This document shows, piece by piece, positions 22,283-34,149 of a stretch of 60,000 nt of DNA. The first letter of the stretch is position 1. Each line of letters starts with the position of its first letter. The notes beneath the pieces are model-generated. The model searched no databases. It was not told the origin of the DNA and worked only from the letters and a program-made list of their open reading frames with translations. Position numbers and translations under genes: made by a program. The DNA comes from Bolinopsis microptera (Eukaryota > Ctenophora > Tentaculata > Lobata > Bolinopsidae). The stretch lies in the NCBI RefSeq assembly GCF_026151205.1, contig NC_087084.1:10073453-10133452 (forward strand), written 5' to 3'.

Positions 22283-25200
22283 TAGTCAAGGATCTGACGA
22301 CATTCCCGTCTATATAACTTCCGCCCCGGGGTTTGAGACTTGGAATACCTCAAGGAACCCATTAGAAACAAATTTGGCTTGGGTAGAAATTTTGGCTATG
22401 GGGCAGTTTTGCGCAATCGACCACGCCCTTTTTTGGCGCTTTTGCAACTTTAGAATCAAAATAACTCCGCTTCTAATTGGAATTAGAAGCTCAGCTTGGC
22501 TTTAAAGTTGTTCAGAATCATCACATTTAGGGGGGTGGAGCATAATTTTAAAGTCAACAGACATCGGGTAGTTGAGTTATGTGACCACACCCTTATTTAC
22601 CCTCGCGAGTCGTGATTTTCACACTAAATACGAGATATCTCGGCTTCTGATTGAGCTACGTGCTCATCCTGGGCATTAAAATGTTCAGAATCATCACATT
22701 GAGTAGGGTAGACCACAATTTCAAAGTCCTCAGATGTCAGGTTGTTGAGTTATTAGGCCCCAACCTGTTTTTACGCTCTCGCGGGTAGCGATTGCAGCGC
22801 TTAAAATCAAAATAACTCAGCTTCCAATTGAAGTTAGGAGCAAAACTCGGGCAGCAAAATGTTCACAATCATCACATTGAGTGGGGTAGAACGTAGTTTC
22901 AAAGTCCTCAGACGTCAGGTTGTTGAGTTATTAGGCCCCACCCAAATGTTTACGCTTTCGCGAGTCCCGATTCGACGCTTAAAATCAAAATAACTCTGCT
23001 TCTGATAAGAGTTAGGAACTAAACTTGGGCAGAAAAATGTTCAGAATCATCACATTGAGTGGGATAGAACGTAGTTTCAAAGTCCTCAGACGTCAGGGTG
23101 TTGAGTTATTAGGCCCACACCATAATATTTACGCTCTCGCGAGTCGCGAGTCGACACTTAAAATCAAAATAACTCGGCTTCTGATTAGAGTTAGGAACAA
23201 AACTTGGGCATGGAAATGTTCAGAATTATCATATTAAGTGGGGTAGAACGTGGTTTCAAAGTTCTCAGGCGTCAGGTTGTTGAGTTATTAGGCGGAACCC
23301 TATTTTTATGCTCTCGCGAGTCGACACTTAAAATCAAAATAACTCGGCTTCTGATTAGAGTAAGGAACTAAACTTGGGCATAAAAATGTTCAGAATCATC
23401 ACATTGAGTGGGGTAGAACGTAGTTTCAAAGTCCTCAGACGTCAGGTTGTTGAGTTATTAGGCGGAACCCTATTTTTACGCTCTCGCGAGTCGCGAGTCG
23501 ACACTTAAAATCAAAATAACTCGGCTTCTGATTAGAGTTAGGAACAAAACTTGGACATGGAAATGTTCAGAATTATCACATTGAGTGGGGTAGAACGTGG
23601 TTTCAAAGTCTTCAGACGTCAGGTTGTTAAGTTATTAGGCGGAACCCTATTTTTACGCTCTCGCAAGTAGTGATTCTATGCTTAAAATCAAAATAACTCT
23701 GCTCCTGATTAGAGTTAGGAATTAAACTTGGGCATAGAAATGTCTAGAAATTGTGAACATTTTTATGCCCAAATTTAGTTCCTAACTCTAATCAGAAGCC
23801 GGGTTATTTTGATTTTAAGTGTCGACTCACGACTTGCGAGAGAGTAAATATTATGGTGTGGGCCTAATAACTCAACAACCTGATGTCTGAGGACTTTGAA
23901 ACCACGTTCTATCCCACTCAATGTGATGATTCTGAACATTTTTATGCCCAAGTTTAGTTCCTAACTCTTATCAGAAGCAGAGTTATTTTGATTTTAAGCG
24001 TCGAATCGGGACTCGCGAGAGCGTAAACATTTGGGTGGGGCCTAATAACTCAACAACCAGACGTCTGAGGACTTTGAAACTACGTTCTACCCCACTTAAT
24101 GTGATGATTGTGAACATTTTGCTGCCCAAGTTTTGCTCCTAACTCTAATCAGAAGCCGAGTTATTTTGATTTTAAGTGTCGACTCCCGAGAGCATAAAAA
24201 TAGGGTTCCGCCTAATAACTCAACAACATGACGCCTGAAGACTTTGAAACCACGTTCTACCCCACTTAATATGTTATATGATAATTCTGAACATTTCCAT
24301 GTCCAAGTTTTGTTCCTAACTCTAATCAGAAGCCGAGTTATTTTGATTTTAAGTGTCGACTCGCGACTCGCGAGAGCGTAAAAATAGGGTTCCGCCTAAT
24401 AACTCAACAACCTGACGTCTGAGGACTTTGAAACTACGTTTTACCCCACTCAATGTGATGATTCTGAACATTTTTATGCCCAAGTTTAGTTCCTTACTCT
24501 AATCAGAAGCCGAGTTATTTTGATTTTAAGTGTCGACTCGCGAGAGCATAAAAATAGGGTTCCGCCTAATAACTCAACAACCTGACGCCTGAGAACTTTG
24601 AAACCACGTTCTACCCCACTTAATATGATAATTCTGAACATTTCCATGCCCAAGTTTTGTTCCTAACTCTAATCAGAAGCCGAGTTATTTTGATTTTAAG
24701 TGTCGACTCACGACTTGCGAGAGAGTAAATATTATGGTGTGGGCCTAATAACTCAACAACCTGATGTCTGAGGACTTTGAAACCACGTTCTATCCCACTC
24801 AATGTGATGATTCTGAACATTTTTATGCCCAAGTTTAGTTCCTAACTCTTATCAGAAGCAGAGTTATTTTGATTTTAAGCGTCGAATCGGGACTCGCGAG
24901 AGCGTAAACATTTGGGTGGGGCCTAATAACTCAACAACCAGACGTCTGAGGACTTTGAAACCACGTTCTACCCCACTTAATGTGATGATTGTGAACGTTT
25001 TGCTGCCCAAGTTTTGCTCCTAACTCTAATCAGAAGCCGAGTTATTTTGATTTTAAGTGTCGACTCCCGAGAGCATAAAAATAGGGTTCCGCCTAATAAC
25101 TCAACAACATGACGCCTGAAGACTTTGAAACCACGTTCTACCCCACTTAATATGTTATATGATAATTCTGAACATTTCCATGTCCAAGTTTTGTTCCTAA

Positions 25201-26455
25201 CTCTAATCAGAAGCCGAGTTATTTTGATTTTAAGTGTCGACTCGCGACTCGCGAGAGCGTAAAAATAGGGTTCCGCCTAATAACTCAACAACCTGACGTC
25301 TGAGGACTTTGAAACTACGTTCTACCCCACTCAATGTGATGATTCTGAACATTTTTATGCCCAAGTTTAGTTCCTTACTCTAATCAGAAGCCGAGTTATT
25401 TTGATTTTAAGTGTCGACTCGCGAGAGCATAAAAATAGGGTTCCGCCTAATAACTCAACAACCTGACGCCTGAGAACTTTGAAACCACGTTCTACCCCAC
25501 TTAATATGATAATTCTGAACATTTCCATGCCCAAGTTTTGTTCCTAACTCTAATCAGAAGCCGAGTTATTTTGATTTTAAGTGTCGACTCGCGACTCGCG
25601 AGAGCGTAAATATTATGGTGTGGGCCTAATAACTCAACAACCTGACGTCTGAGGACTTTGAAACTACGTTCTATCCCACTCAATGTGATGATTCTGAACA
25701 TTTTTATGCCCAAGTTTAGTTCCTAACTCTTATCAGAAGCAGAGTTATTTTGATTTTAAGCGTCGAATCGGGACTCGCGAGAGCGTAAACATTTGGGTGG
25801 GGCCTAATTACTCAACAACCTGACGTCTGAGGACTTTGAAACTACGTTCTACCCCACTCAATGTGATGATTGTGAACATTTTGCTGCCCGAGTTTTGCTC
25901 CTAACTTCAATTGGAAGCTGAGTTATTTTGATTTTAAGCGCTGCAATCGCTACCCGCGAGACCTTAAAAACAGGTTGGGGCCTAATAACTCAACAACCTG
26001 ACATCTGAGGACTTTGAAATTGTGGTCTACCCTACTCAATGTGATAATTCTGAACATTTTAATGCCCAGGATGAGCACGTAGCTCAATCAGAAGCCAAGA
26101 TATCTCGTATTTAGTGTGAAAATCACGACTCGCGAGGGTAAATAAGGGTGTGGTCACATAATTCAACAACCCGATGTCTGTTGACTTTAAAATTATGCTC
26201 TACCCCCCTAAATGTGATGATTCTGAACAACTTTAAAGCCAAGCTGAGCTTCTAATTCCAATTAGAAGCGGAGTTATTTTGATTCTAAAGTTGCAAAAGC
26301 GCCAAAAAAGGGCGTGGTCAATTGCGCAAAACTGCCCCATAGCCAAAATTTCTACCCAAGCCAAATTTGTTTCTAATGGGTTCCTTGAGGTATTCCAAGT
26401 CTCAAACCCCGGGGCGGAAGTTATATAGACGGGAATGTCGTCAGATCCATGACTA
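22283..26455. mobile_element. Foldback-like element of about 4.2 kb built from ~176-bp units
   Basis: The outer ends are inverted copies: TAGTCAAGGATCTGACGACA (22283 on) matches the complement of 26436-26455 with one mismatch, and inverted similarity then continues for about 200 bp of non-repeated sequence. Inward, both arms consist of ~176-bp units carrying TCAGAATCATCACATTGAGT, CAGACGTCAGGTTGTTGAG and a CTCTCGCGAGTCG palindrome. About seven units lie left of the centre and about fifteen, inverted, to its right. The switch is near 23742-23756, around CTAGAAATTGTGA. No transposase is visible. Open frames of 70-78 codons (for example at 23025, 24620, 25501 and 26233) are by-products. It fits a foldback transposon or an inverted satellite array captured between transposon ends; I found no clear target duplication. 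Confidence 0.82.
24141..25902. repeat. 881-bp higher-order repeat inside the right arm
   Basis: The distinctive insertion TATGTTATATGATAATTCTG occurs at about 24270 and again 881 bp later at about 25151, and the surrounding units match in the same order. This equals five ~176-bp units, so the right arm grew by duplicating a block of five. Confidence 0.8.
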
Positions 26456-26540
26456 TGTATATGAGACAAGAGTGCGAGGAGAGTTAAGACTCCTCGGAAT
26501 ACTTTAAATCAATTCCTTCTGTAATATGTAACCTCCTCAA

Positions 26541-26566
26541 TAAATATAATAGATTTGTAGTGTTGT
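26541..26566 (+). repeat. Dispersed motif with poly(A) signal, copy 1
   Basis: AATAAATATAATAGATTTGT lies just right of the foldback element. Close copies are at 31564-31590 (plus) and 47451-47472 (minus). The AATAAA and position suggest LTR or retroelement 3' ends, but I could not define full LTRs. Confidence 0.5.
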
Positions 26567-26569
26567 TAT

Positions 26570-28130
26570 AAGATTATATCAGGTGGAATGGTTAAAAATG
26601 GTGCACACTGCACTGTATATTTCAAGTTTCCACATTACGATAGCACAGTAAATTCTTATTTGCAGTTTTGCAAACATTCAGTTTATTTATTATTCCCAGC
26701 GCACCGCCTCAAACATAAACTTCCGGTATAGATGGTTCTGTTACATTAATTATTTGTTATATGGTAGTGTTGAAAGTATTGCTCAGTAGCATATTTCATC
26801 AAAAGTTATAAGAACTTATTAACGACAATTAAATAAATGCTTGTACAAAATAATATGATCGCCTTAAAACAGGATTAAACTAAAAGTAATTACCAATTAT
26901 CACGAGCTACTACGAATGCTTTACATCTTTACTCCCAATATAATTGAAATGAATGGTTATTTAAGCATATTAAATAAAGTGAAAAGAAAGAGACTGACAG
27001 AGATCCTGAATCAACTCAACCACACAAGGATTACTACTACTACATTAAGAAATTACAGGAGCTAACTTCATACTTTTTTCATTCCCACTTATTACTTACC
27101 CTCACTACAGATATAGTTAATTTTCCCATTAGAGCATTTGTCACTCGATACCATTACTTATCACGTTGATCTGAATTAGCAGTTAGACTTTAGAGTTGCT
27201 TGAGTCCATAAAGCTTGTAATTAAATATCGACTCCTGCGTGTCTGACATACTTCCAAATTTAAAATTTAATCCAAAGTTTTTGTACAGGAATGTAACAAA
27301 CAGAGTGATGTAAAATTATCTTTAACAACCCAAAACCGATGTCAAACACAAGGAAACGTACTACACTGTGGATTAAACTAGGTTTACTACAAACTTTCTA
27401 AAACGGTAAATTAATAAGAGTAAGTATGCTAGAATGAGAATTAAAGTAGAAAGTCAGGATAACTTTGCGAGGGGAAAGAGATAGTGAGATGATAACAGAA
27501 GAAATAAGTAAGAACGGCCGAAATACGGGTACTTGGAGTTGAAGCTGATGATAAAAACATAACGAAACAAACTGATTTGAGGTCATATTGTAGTTAAATA
27601 TTTATTCTGATTCTATGGTCTGTAGAGCTAGTCATTATTGGAAGAATCTCCGATTTATCAACGGATTATCGAAGGTACTAAGGTATTTGTAAGGATTACT
27701 CTAAAAGAGTTTTCGTCCAAAACGGGCATTTTTTGATTTAGCAAAAATCAAATATATTTTTGCAAAATCTATTTTTTTCGAGGTAGACACTTCTGCAGGT
27801 GGTTGTGAGTTATTCTTATAATTTTCAATGAATGTGCAAATCTTTAAGACCATATCTCAAAAGCTTGACGATTGGTGATCATTTTTAATTTTGGCCAAAA
27901 CCAGTTTTTAAGAGTAAATTATTCGATGAGCTCTACCTTCGGAACACAGCAGACCCAAACTGACCAAACATAAGTGTCTGGTATTGTATTTGTAAATAAG
28001 GAAGATTTTCACCACCCATTTCTGAGGGTCCATGAAAATAAAATTTAATCGCGATACAAATTCCAGGAGATGTTATAAATCCAAACATGGCCATAGTCAG
28101 AACGAGGCCAATTCCGAATAGTTATTCCAC
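26570..28130. other. No gene seen
   Basis: AT-rich sequence without a supportable exon or a repeat I could define. A 62-codon minus-strand frame at 27398-27586 is not credible. Confidence 0.5.
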
Positions 28131-28275
28131 TCAATAAGTTACTCGATACTCATCAAGTTATCACTCAGACTAGAATTAGCTCAGACTATAACCAGCTCAA
28201 TAAAGTTTCGATACTTATCAAGTTATCACTCAGACTAGAATTAGCTCAGACTAGAATCAGCTCAATAAAGCTTCG
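28131..28275. repeat. 65-bp tandem duplication
   Basis: CGATACTCATCAAGTTATCA at 28144 recurs with one change at 28209; both copies carry CTCAGACTAGAATTAGCTC and CAGCTCAATAAAG. Confidence 0.85.
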
Positions 28276-28317
28276 ATTGTAATCAAAGCGTTAAACATTC
28301 CTTGAGGTTCTACTCTC

Positions 28318-28530
28318 AATTAGTAATTGGTTACAATTAGTAATTGGTTACAATTAGTAATTGGTTACAATTAGTAATTGGTTACAATTAGTAATTGGTT
28401 ACAATTAGTAATTGGTTACAATTAGTAATTGGTTACAATTAGTAATTGGTTACAATTAGTAATTGGTTACAATTAGTAATTGGTTACAATTAGTAATTGG
28501 TTACAATTAGTAATTGGTTACAATTAGTAA
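28318..28530. repeat. 17-bp tandem repeat, about 12 copies
   Basis: Near-perfect head-to-tail ACAATTAGTAATTGGTT units. Each contains the palindrome CAATTAGTAATTG-like core, so the array can form many small hairpins. Confidence 0.95.
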
Positions 28531-28534
28531 TCTA

Positions 28535-31260
28535 ATATTGAATATCTGAAGATCGCTTCAAGATAAATAATAAATTAACAGAGCATAAGTGAAGTTTTTA
28601 AAAATAACAGTAAATTAGTAATTAGCATTACCACTGAGGCGTGCAGGTCTGTTGAGAGCGGCCCGCGCAGTCCGAAATGAGTATTCATTTCAATTTGTAC
28701 GGTTTCATAAGCACCCCTTCTGCCAGCCTCAGATTCACCCTTTCTGCATGCCCAGACTTCAGATGCTCCCCTCCTGTCTGTCAGATAGGGTAACGGCTGA
28801 CGAGTATTCATCGCCTTGTAGTTCAAATTGCAATAAAAACTATGATTTGGCATACAATCACGAATGTGGCGAAATATAAAAATATTGAAACTCTTGAAAA
28901 TCTGAAATAGAGCACATATTAAGTGTTAAATACTTATGCTGCCCATGTGTGGCCATGACCAACGTATCAATACATTATGGCAGCTGATTTGGATACTCAA
29001 AGAAGATATGGAGCATTCAATCTTATCAGTAAAGGGAAGGTGTTCTCGAAAGTTGTTCACTGATTTTAACCAAACCAAATAAGAGGTGGCATGCTTAAAT
29101 ACATTGCCGAGATATGTACCTATAATTGCAATAAAAGTTTAATGGAATTCAATAGATTTATACTATCGTCAGTAGTGTTTGTTAGCGTTACGAAGAGCAC
29201 GTACAATGCCCACACTAGGAACGGCCGGTTTGGGGTTTGAAACGTTTTGTGAACTGAGGTCACTGATATCCTGATTGCTGTGTCAGAGCTACAGAGCTAG
29301 AAAAGTAGAAACGAGTTGGAATAAAGTCAAAACGTATATTTCAAGAAGTACATGGCGACGATATAACCAAGGATAATGTGCATAGTTTCTCTAATGGCAC
29401 AGTGGCCTCTGTTTTAATCGTAAGAGAGTTAGCAACACTTAACAGGTTTGCTTGCCAGACTAAAGTAATAACCCTGATCTACTTGAAATGCTCATGAATA
29501 TTAAAGCATGTTATTGTCATTAGTCCATGGGTGTCTACTTTGACTCCTTTCTTTGTGTTACATAAAATGTCATGTAAACGGGTCTTTGACATTTGCTGAC
29601 AGATTACAATTGCTGCCATTAATTCACTGTTCACTTAGAGCACTGACTGAATGTCTCTTGGGAATTTTGCATATTGTACATTTTCATAATATTTCGAAAT
29701 TTTGAAATATTTTAAATTTTTATGATATTTATTTCGAAACATATCATGAACATTTTATAATTGATCGATTCAAAATTTATCGTGCAAAACCCTGATCGGT
29801 AACAAAATACATGAAGTAAAATTGTTTTCAGAACGTATTCCCAGAATAATTTTCCTAGTACCAAACAATTTTCAAGTCAGGTACGAGACCATGCGATATG
29901 ATTGTGGAATCAGGAATTGGATGCAAGACCACGATATTACGATTCACTGCATTCACAGTTTCGAACGAAATATAAAATAAAATCGTTTTTAGAACATATT
30001 TAGAGTTTTAGACGAAAACTATATGCATTTCAGGATTTTATAAGAACAATTTTTAAGAAATTTCCAGTTGAATATTCGGCCTAATTCTTGGCAACCGGAC
30101 CGGATATTATAAAGTATCAAAGCCGGGTATCCAGCCAGTTCCTAGTGCACACCACTGTTACCGGATCAGCCTGCTATGATAAGCCGATCGGCATTGTACC
30201 TATCTGCCGTTAAAATTAATTAGACAATTACAAGTCGATCATACAGAATGGAATGGTCTGTAGCGAAAACTATATTTAAAAACATTAAAATAACACAATT
30301 TTTTCTCTCCTCTTTTTAAAGGACTTTTACTAGAAAGAAAAAAATGTTCGTATATAACAAGACAGTTAAATATAAGGACTAGACCATTTAAAAGATCGTT
30401 AGCTTTGACTGCCGTTTTTTAGTTTAGCCGAAATAGATATTATTAATATTTTACATAAATTTTTTCGCACCCCAGCTGCAGTCTGGTAGTGTTGAGTTTC
30501 ATTAATATTTCCTAAACCTTCATAAATAATGCGAGCGTGCTAAACTTGATCACTCTACAGTCGATCTTCGAGATTTTTCTAAAAGGGCCCCTGACAGTTG
30601 ATATTTACGTAATTCGATGTATTTTCGAACGCTGATTCCAATTCACCCCACATGACATGTTTAAAAAGTCACGTGACAGTCGAGTGTAGAGTGATTAATC
30701 ATCATCCTAAAAAATGTTGTTGTCTTATCTACACTATATTTTAAACTTGACGAAATCTCCCCGGCAACGGCATAAAAACACAAAATATTTGTCAAGTTAT
30801 CCTCCTTTGAAAACTCGCGATTTTTAGTAGGGTTATGAAAAATAGTGGTTTTTTATAGTTGTTATTCTATAATTGTTAACATAAGCTTTCTTTGTTTTAC
30901 CTGAGTCATCGCTGTAGGTCTTTGTCTGCTAGCACCACCACGACTTTTAGCTTGGGATTTCAAATAGTTTAATATTTAATTACAATTCATTGAAAAATAT
31001 GATAAAAAGGTAAAAGTCGTAAAAGAAACTCTTGGACGTTAAATATCGAGAATTAAATCAGGCAATGAGAGATCAGGTAACTGTGGCAAGCTTTACCCGT
31101 AATTAAGAGATCAATCATCAAAGGGTGCTCTATTACGATTGGTATATCAAATTTGTATTGTTGTTATTACAAGAATTATTATAGTTACAAGAGAATTCTA
31201 ATTCAAATGCAATATGGACACTACAAATCTGTAACAATCACTGATCAGCAGATAATAAGT
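28535..31260. other. No certain gene
   Basis: 28640-28880 is less AT-rich and open on both strands (92 codons minus, 75 codons plus), but neither frame shows a domain, good start or splice context. 30400-30860 contains dispersed-repeat sequence shared inverted with 20370-20620. The rest shows nothing I can assign. Confidence 0.45.
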
Positions 31261-31261
31261 T

Positions 31262-31600
31262 GGTACAGGTAAAACCTATTGTGTAGATGGAGCCCGGAGT
31301 CTCGAGCAACTACTGATAAAGAGTGGTAGAGAGATAAGAGATAATCTAATAAAACAGACCGCACAATGCACATACGGACCCATGAAGTTTATTTAATTAC
31401 AATTTAGGGGCCAAGAGTCCAGGAGTAGACTCGTTAGAGTAGACTCCCAGTCAGAAGCAACATATAGTACGAAGCAGTGAAACTATATCGGACTACGATG
31501 TATGGGGACTTGCCACCCCATGACAACATTAAAATATATCTATTCTGTTACACCCTTTCTTCAATAAATGTAATAGATTTGTAGTGTTGTAATTGGTTTA
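31262..31600 (+). repeat. Possible LTR-like remnant
   Basis: The left part contains CCTATTGTGTAGATGGAGCC and then CGGAGTCT, closely matching 41169-41202; the right part ends in the AATAAATGTAATAGATTTGT motif shared with 26541 and 47451. Two independently repeated parts within 340 bp suggest a retroelement terminal region. No paired LTR or protein domain was found here. Confidence 0.4.
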
Positions 31601-31811
31601 CAACTATAAACTATATATACGTGCGGTGGGTGCGGAATCGTACTATTGACCTATCAGTTATCACCGCAAAACAAACAAACGAGGGTGATTATTGGCAAAT
31701 GAGCAACTTATTAAGCTGGATAGCAATCCCTCAACAGATTGAAATTGAGTCACTTAATTTTAGTCACGTTAGTCACTTATACACACAATGTGTTGGAATC
31801 TTACATTGTAA

Positions 31812-32131
31812 AGTTACAAAGTTATAAAGTTATAAAGTTATAAAGTTATAAAGTTATAAAGTTATAAAGTTATAACGTTAAAAAGTTATAAAGTTATAAA
31901 GTTATAAAGTTATAAAGTTATAAAGTTATAAAGTTATAAAGTTATAAAGTTATAAAGTTATAAAGTTATAAAGTTATAAAGTTATAAAGTTATAAAGTTA
32001 TAAAGTTATAAAGTTATAAAGTTATAAAGTTATAAAGTTATAAAGTTATAAAGTTATAAAGTTATAAAGTTATAAAGTTATAAAGTTATAAAGTTATAAA
32101 CTTATAAAGTTATAAAGTTATAAAGTTATAA
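31812..32131. repeat. 8-bp microsatellite (ATAAAGTT)n, about 40 copies
   Basis: Nearly pure array with two small interruptions (AACGTTAAA near 31873 and ACTTAT near 32100). Purity over 320 bp implies recent expansion. Confidence 0.96.
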
Positions 32132-32554
32132 TATTGACTACTCTACTTCAATTTGGCTCATCATCAGCTGAACTAGCCCCACCCATCTTCACCATCTAAT
32201 TGTAAAACTTTCTATGAGGATAATCCTAATATAAGTTGATACATTTTGAATTGTCAAGAAACTCAGTTTTATTATTGTTATAAAGCATGACACCTTGTAA
32301 CTTTGTAAGTTGATAGTCGTATTACTAAAAGGTGTAAGGTAACGCTATTATCTTATTATATACTACGTTGATTAACAATCCAACCAGAGAGAACTTAAAG
32401 CCGCGAATTTGGCGAATTGTTCAGTTTAATTGGAGTGTTTGTTTTTCTCAAAAGTTTGCCACACAAAAAGGATTTAAGCAGGTGCGAAATCGCACTATTT
32501 ACAAAATGTTACTGCACCTACATGTTGCCTCTGCTCATGCGCTAGGCCAAAAAC

Positions 32555-32593
32555 AAATTGCTATGGATAATGTTGATGAAGGAGCAGCTGATA
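32555..32593 (+). repeat. 39-bp copy of GPCR exon-2 sequence
   Basis: Thirty-eight of 39 bases match 37305-37343 inside exon 2 of the GPCR, including an exact 32-base run, and in the same reading sense (both give MDNVDEGAAD). Here it lies in a 77-codon frame (32368-32601) that otherwise shows no GPCR helices and stops two codons later. It is either a shed fragment of the receptor gene or a shared repeat that the receptor exon captured. Confidence 0.75.
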
Positions 32594-32633
32594 TCAACTG
32601 ATATTATTTAATTTAACAGTTGATATCAGCTGC
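32584..32633. repeat. Perfect 17-bp inverted repeat
   Basis: GCAGCTGATATCAACTG and its exact complement (32617-32633) surround a 16-base AT loop. The left arm overlaps the end of the GPCR-like block and the right arm abuts the retroelement fragment, so it marks the junction. Confidence 0.85.
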
Positions 32634-32635
32634 TT

Positions 32636-32887
32636 ATATATTCAGTAACGGGTGGCATGGGACCTCAAGCCAGGACATTTGAGAAACTGCTTTGCAACAA
32701 ACTTGCTTATAAGAAGAAGCAGAATTACAACGATATTATAAATTATTATCGGTGTAAATTATCATTTTTAATTAGGAAATTAATTTTATTGTGTATTAAA
32801 GGATCAAGAAATACCTCAAACAAAACTTACGAATTATCTAACATGGATGATTTAGAATTTAACTCTTTCGAATCGAAAGTCAACTAA
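32636..32887 (+). pseudogene. Retroelement ORF fragment (3' end)
   Basis: Reading in the frame of ATG 32657 gives SVTGGMGPQARTFEKLL, then a Lys-rich segment, YRCKLSFLIRKLILLC and IKGSRN, ending at 32887. The pattern 'TGGMG..A..F...L...', then 'W/YxRCxLSF.L.R....C.RGSR', is one I recall from the C-terminal end of ORFs in cnidarian and other animal repeats, probably DIRS- or similar retroelements. Only this end is present: upstream it meets a hairpin and a GPCR-like block. The last 20 codons are AT-rich and may be read-through. The recall is from memory and the element class is uncertain. Confidence 0.5.
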
Positions 32888-32889
32888 TC

Positions 32890-33370
32890 TTTCAGTCCCA
32901 TGGACTGGGTTTTATTTTTGCAATGATGATTTTCATAATATATAACCTGTAATACTATTCTGTATATATCTAATTTCGTTTTCCAAAAAAAAATATTTAA
33001 CAGTGAAAATCTGGTAAAATCACAACTATAAACAAAGATTCGCGTGAAATGCCGGCTCAGATTTATGTTTGCTAAAATAGCGAAAAACAAAATATGAAGC
33101 ACCAAACTCAAACTTGGTCGAACTGTAATTTCCCAGTCAATTAGCGATACCACGCACAAAAGAGTTTTATAATTTGAATAATCACCGTGGTAACAAGACA
33201 GTAAACATGTTGAGTGTCACGGACAAGAGGTATTATAGAGGTATAGGCAGGTACAGAATTACGCAGCATGGAGAGTGGAGAGTGAGAGTGGACTGATTGT
33301 AAATTGCCCGGTAGTAGACACTGATTGTAACTTAAACAGCGTTTAACAATTGTAACACCTTCCACTTGCC
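32890..33370. other. No gene seen
   Basis: Two minus-strand frames (32884-33159 and 33141-33392) are open for 83-91 codons but AT-driven, overlapping and without any domain; I do not call them. Confidence 0.45.
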
Positions 33371-33371
33371 C

Positions 33372-33535
33372 GAAGTAACTAGAATGTGACACTAATTATT
33401 TGATCTTGTGTGACACTAATTATTTGATCTTGAGATTGTGGCTCTGGAGTAACTAGAATGTGCCACTATAATGATTTGATCTTGAGATTGTGGCTCTGGA
33501 GTAACTAGAATGTGACACTAATTATTTGATCTTAC
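33372..33535. repeat. Compound tandem repeat (about 63 bp with a 22-bp sub-unit)
   Basis: GAGTAACTAGAATGTG recurs about every 63 bp, and GTGACACTAATTATTTGATC recurs 22 bp apart in the first unit. Confidence 0.85.
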
Positions 33536-33737
33536 GATTATATGAATTTTAAACGATCTTGATAAAATCTTTTGATGTTTCTGCACTATTTCAATGTTGT
33601 TAGTCCACGTTAAACTATGATAGTATAATTATTGGACATTGTGGACAAGAAACACTAAGAAATGCCAAGAAATTACAAGAATTTGTTAATGACTCCTATA
33701 ATACAACTACATGTACGATCAAAATATACCTTACCGG

Positions 33738-34145
33738 AATGTATTTGAACGGACGTGACATTAATTGGACGCTGGAAGCCCTAGCGTTCATTTAATGTCC
33801 GTTCAAATAAAGTCTGTTCGTTTACGATCCGTCCAAATCAAAGTCCGTAAAAAGTTGTGTCCCAAAAGTATTCCACTACGAACTTATTCTCCAGGATATG
33901 ACTACTTTTTGTTTCGGTAAATTTCAAATTTCTATCATCGAACTAAAGTATTAAAGTATATCAACATTTTTACTGCTAAACGACCGCTTTTTTATACTGT
34001 ATTACAAATCAATTGGAAAAAAATCTGCTAAAATTGGAAAAACTGCCCAAAATGATGAAAAAATGTCGGATTTTTAATGGTTTTGAATGCCTTCGAGCGT
34101 TCATTTTAACGTCCGTTAAAAATTATGTCCGTTAACGCAATTTCC
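33738..34145. repeat. Possible decayed inverted element with GTCCGTT motifs
   Basis: TATTTGAACGGAC at 33741 pairs with GTCCGTTCAAATA near 33798 around a short loop, and further GTCCGTTAA-type motifs occur to 34135. Ends and target duplications could not be fixed. Confidence 0.4.
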
Positions 34146-34149
34146 CATT

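Noticed and set aside
23025-25713. Three similar 70-codon frames (one plus, two minus) that look like a conserved small protein family
   Set aside because: They are the same ~176-bp foldback unit read in opposite orientations; similarity reflects the repeat and not protein conservation.
22283-26455. The large inverted repeat as an assembly artefact (read joined to its own complement)
   Set aside because: The two arms differ in length, unit order and many bases, and carry an arm-specific 881-bp duplication, so they are not simple mirror copies. Long reads would still be the final test.
28318-28530. Evenly spaced repeats suggesting a CRISPR-like array
   Set aside because: The units are contiguous 17-bp tandem copies with no variable spacers, in an animal genome.
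28575-28879. Overlapping 75- and 92-codon frames on opposite strands in a GC-richer patch
   Set aside because: Neither has a recognisable domain, good start or splice context; opposite-strand openness suggests composition effects.
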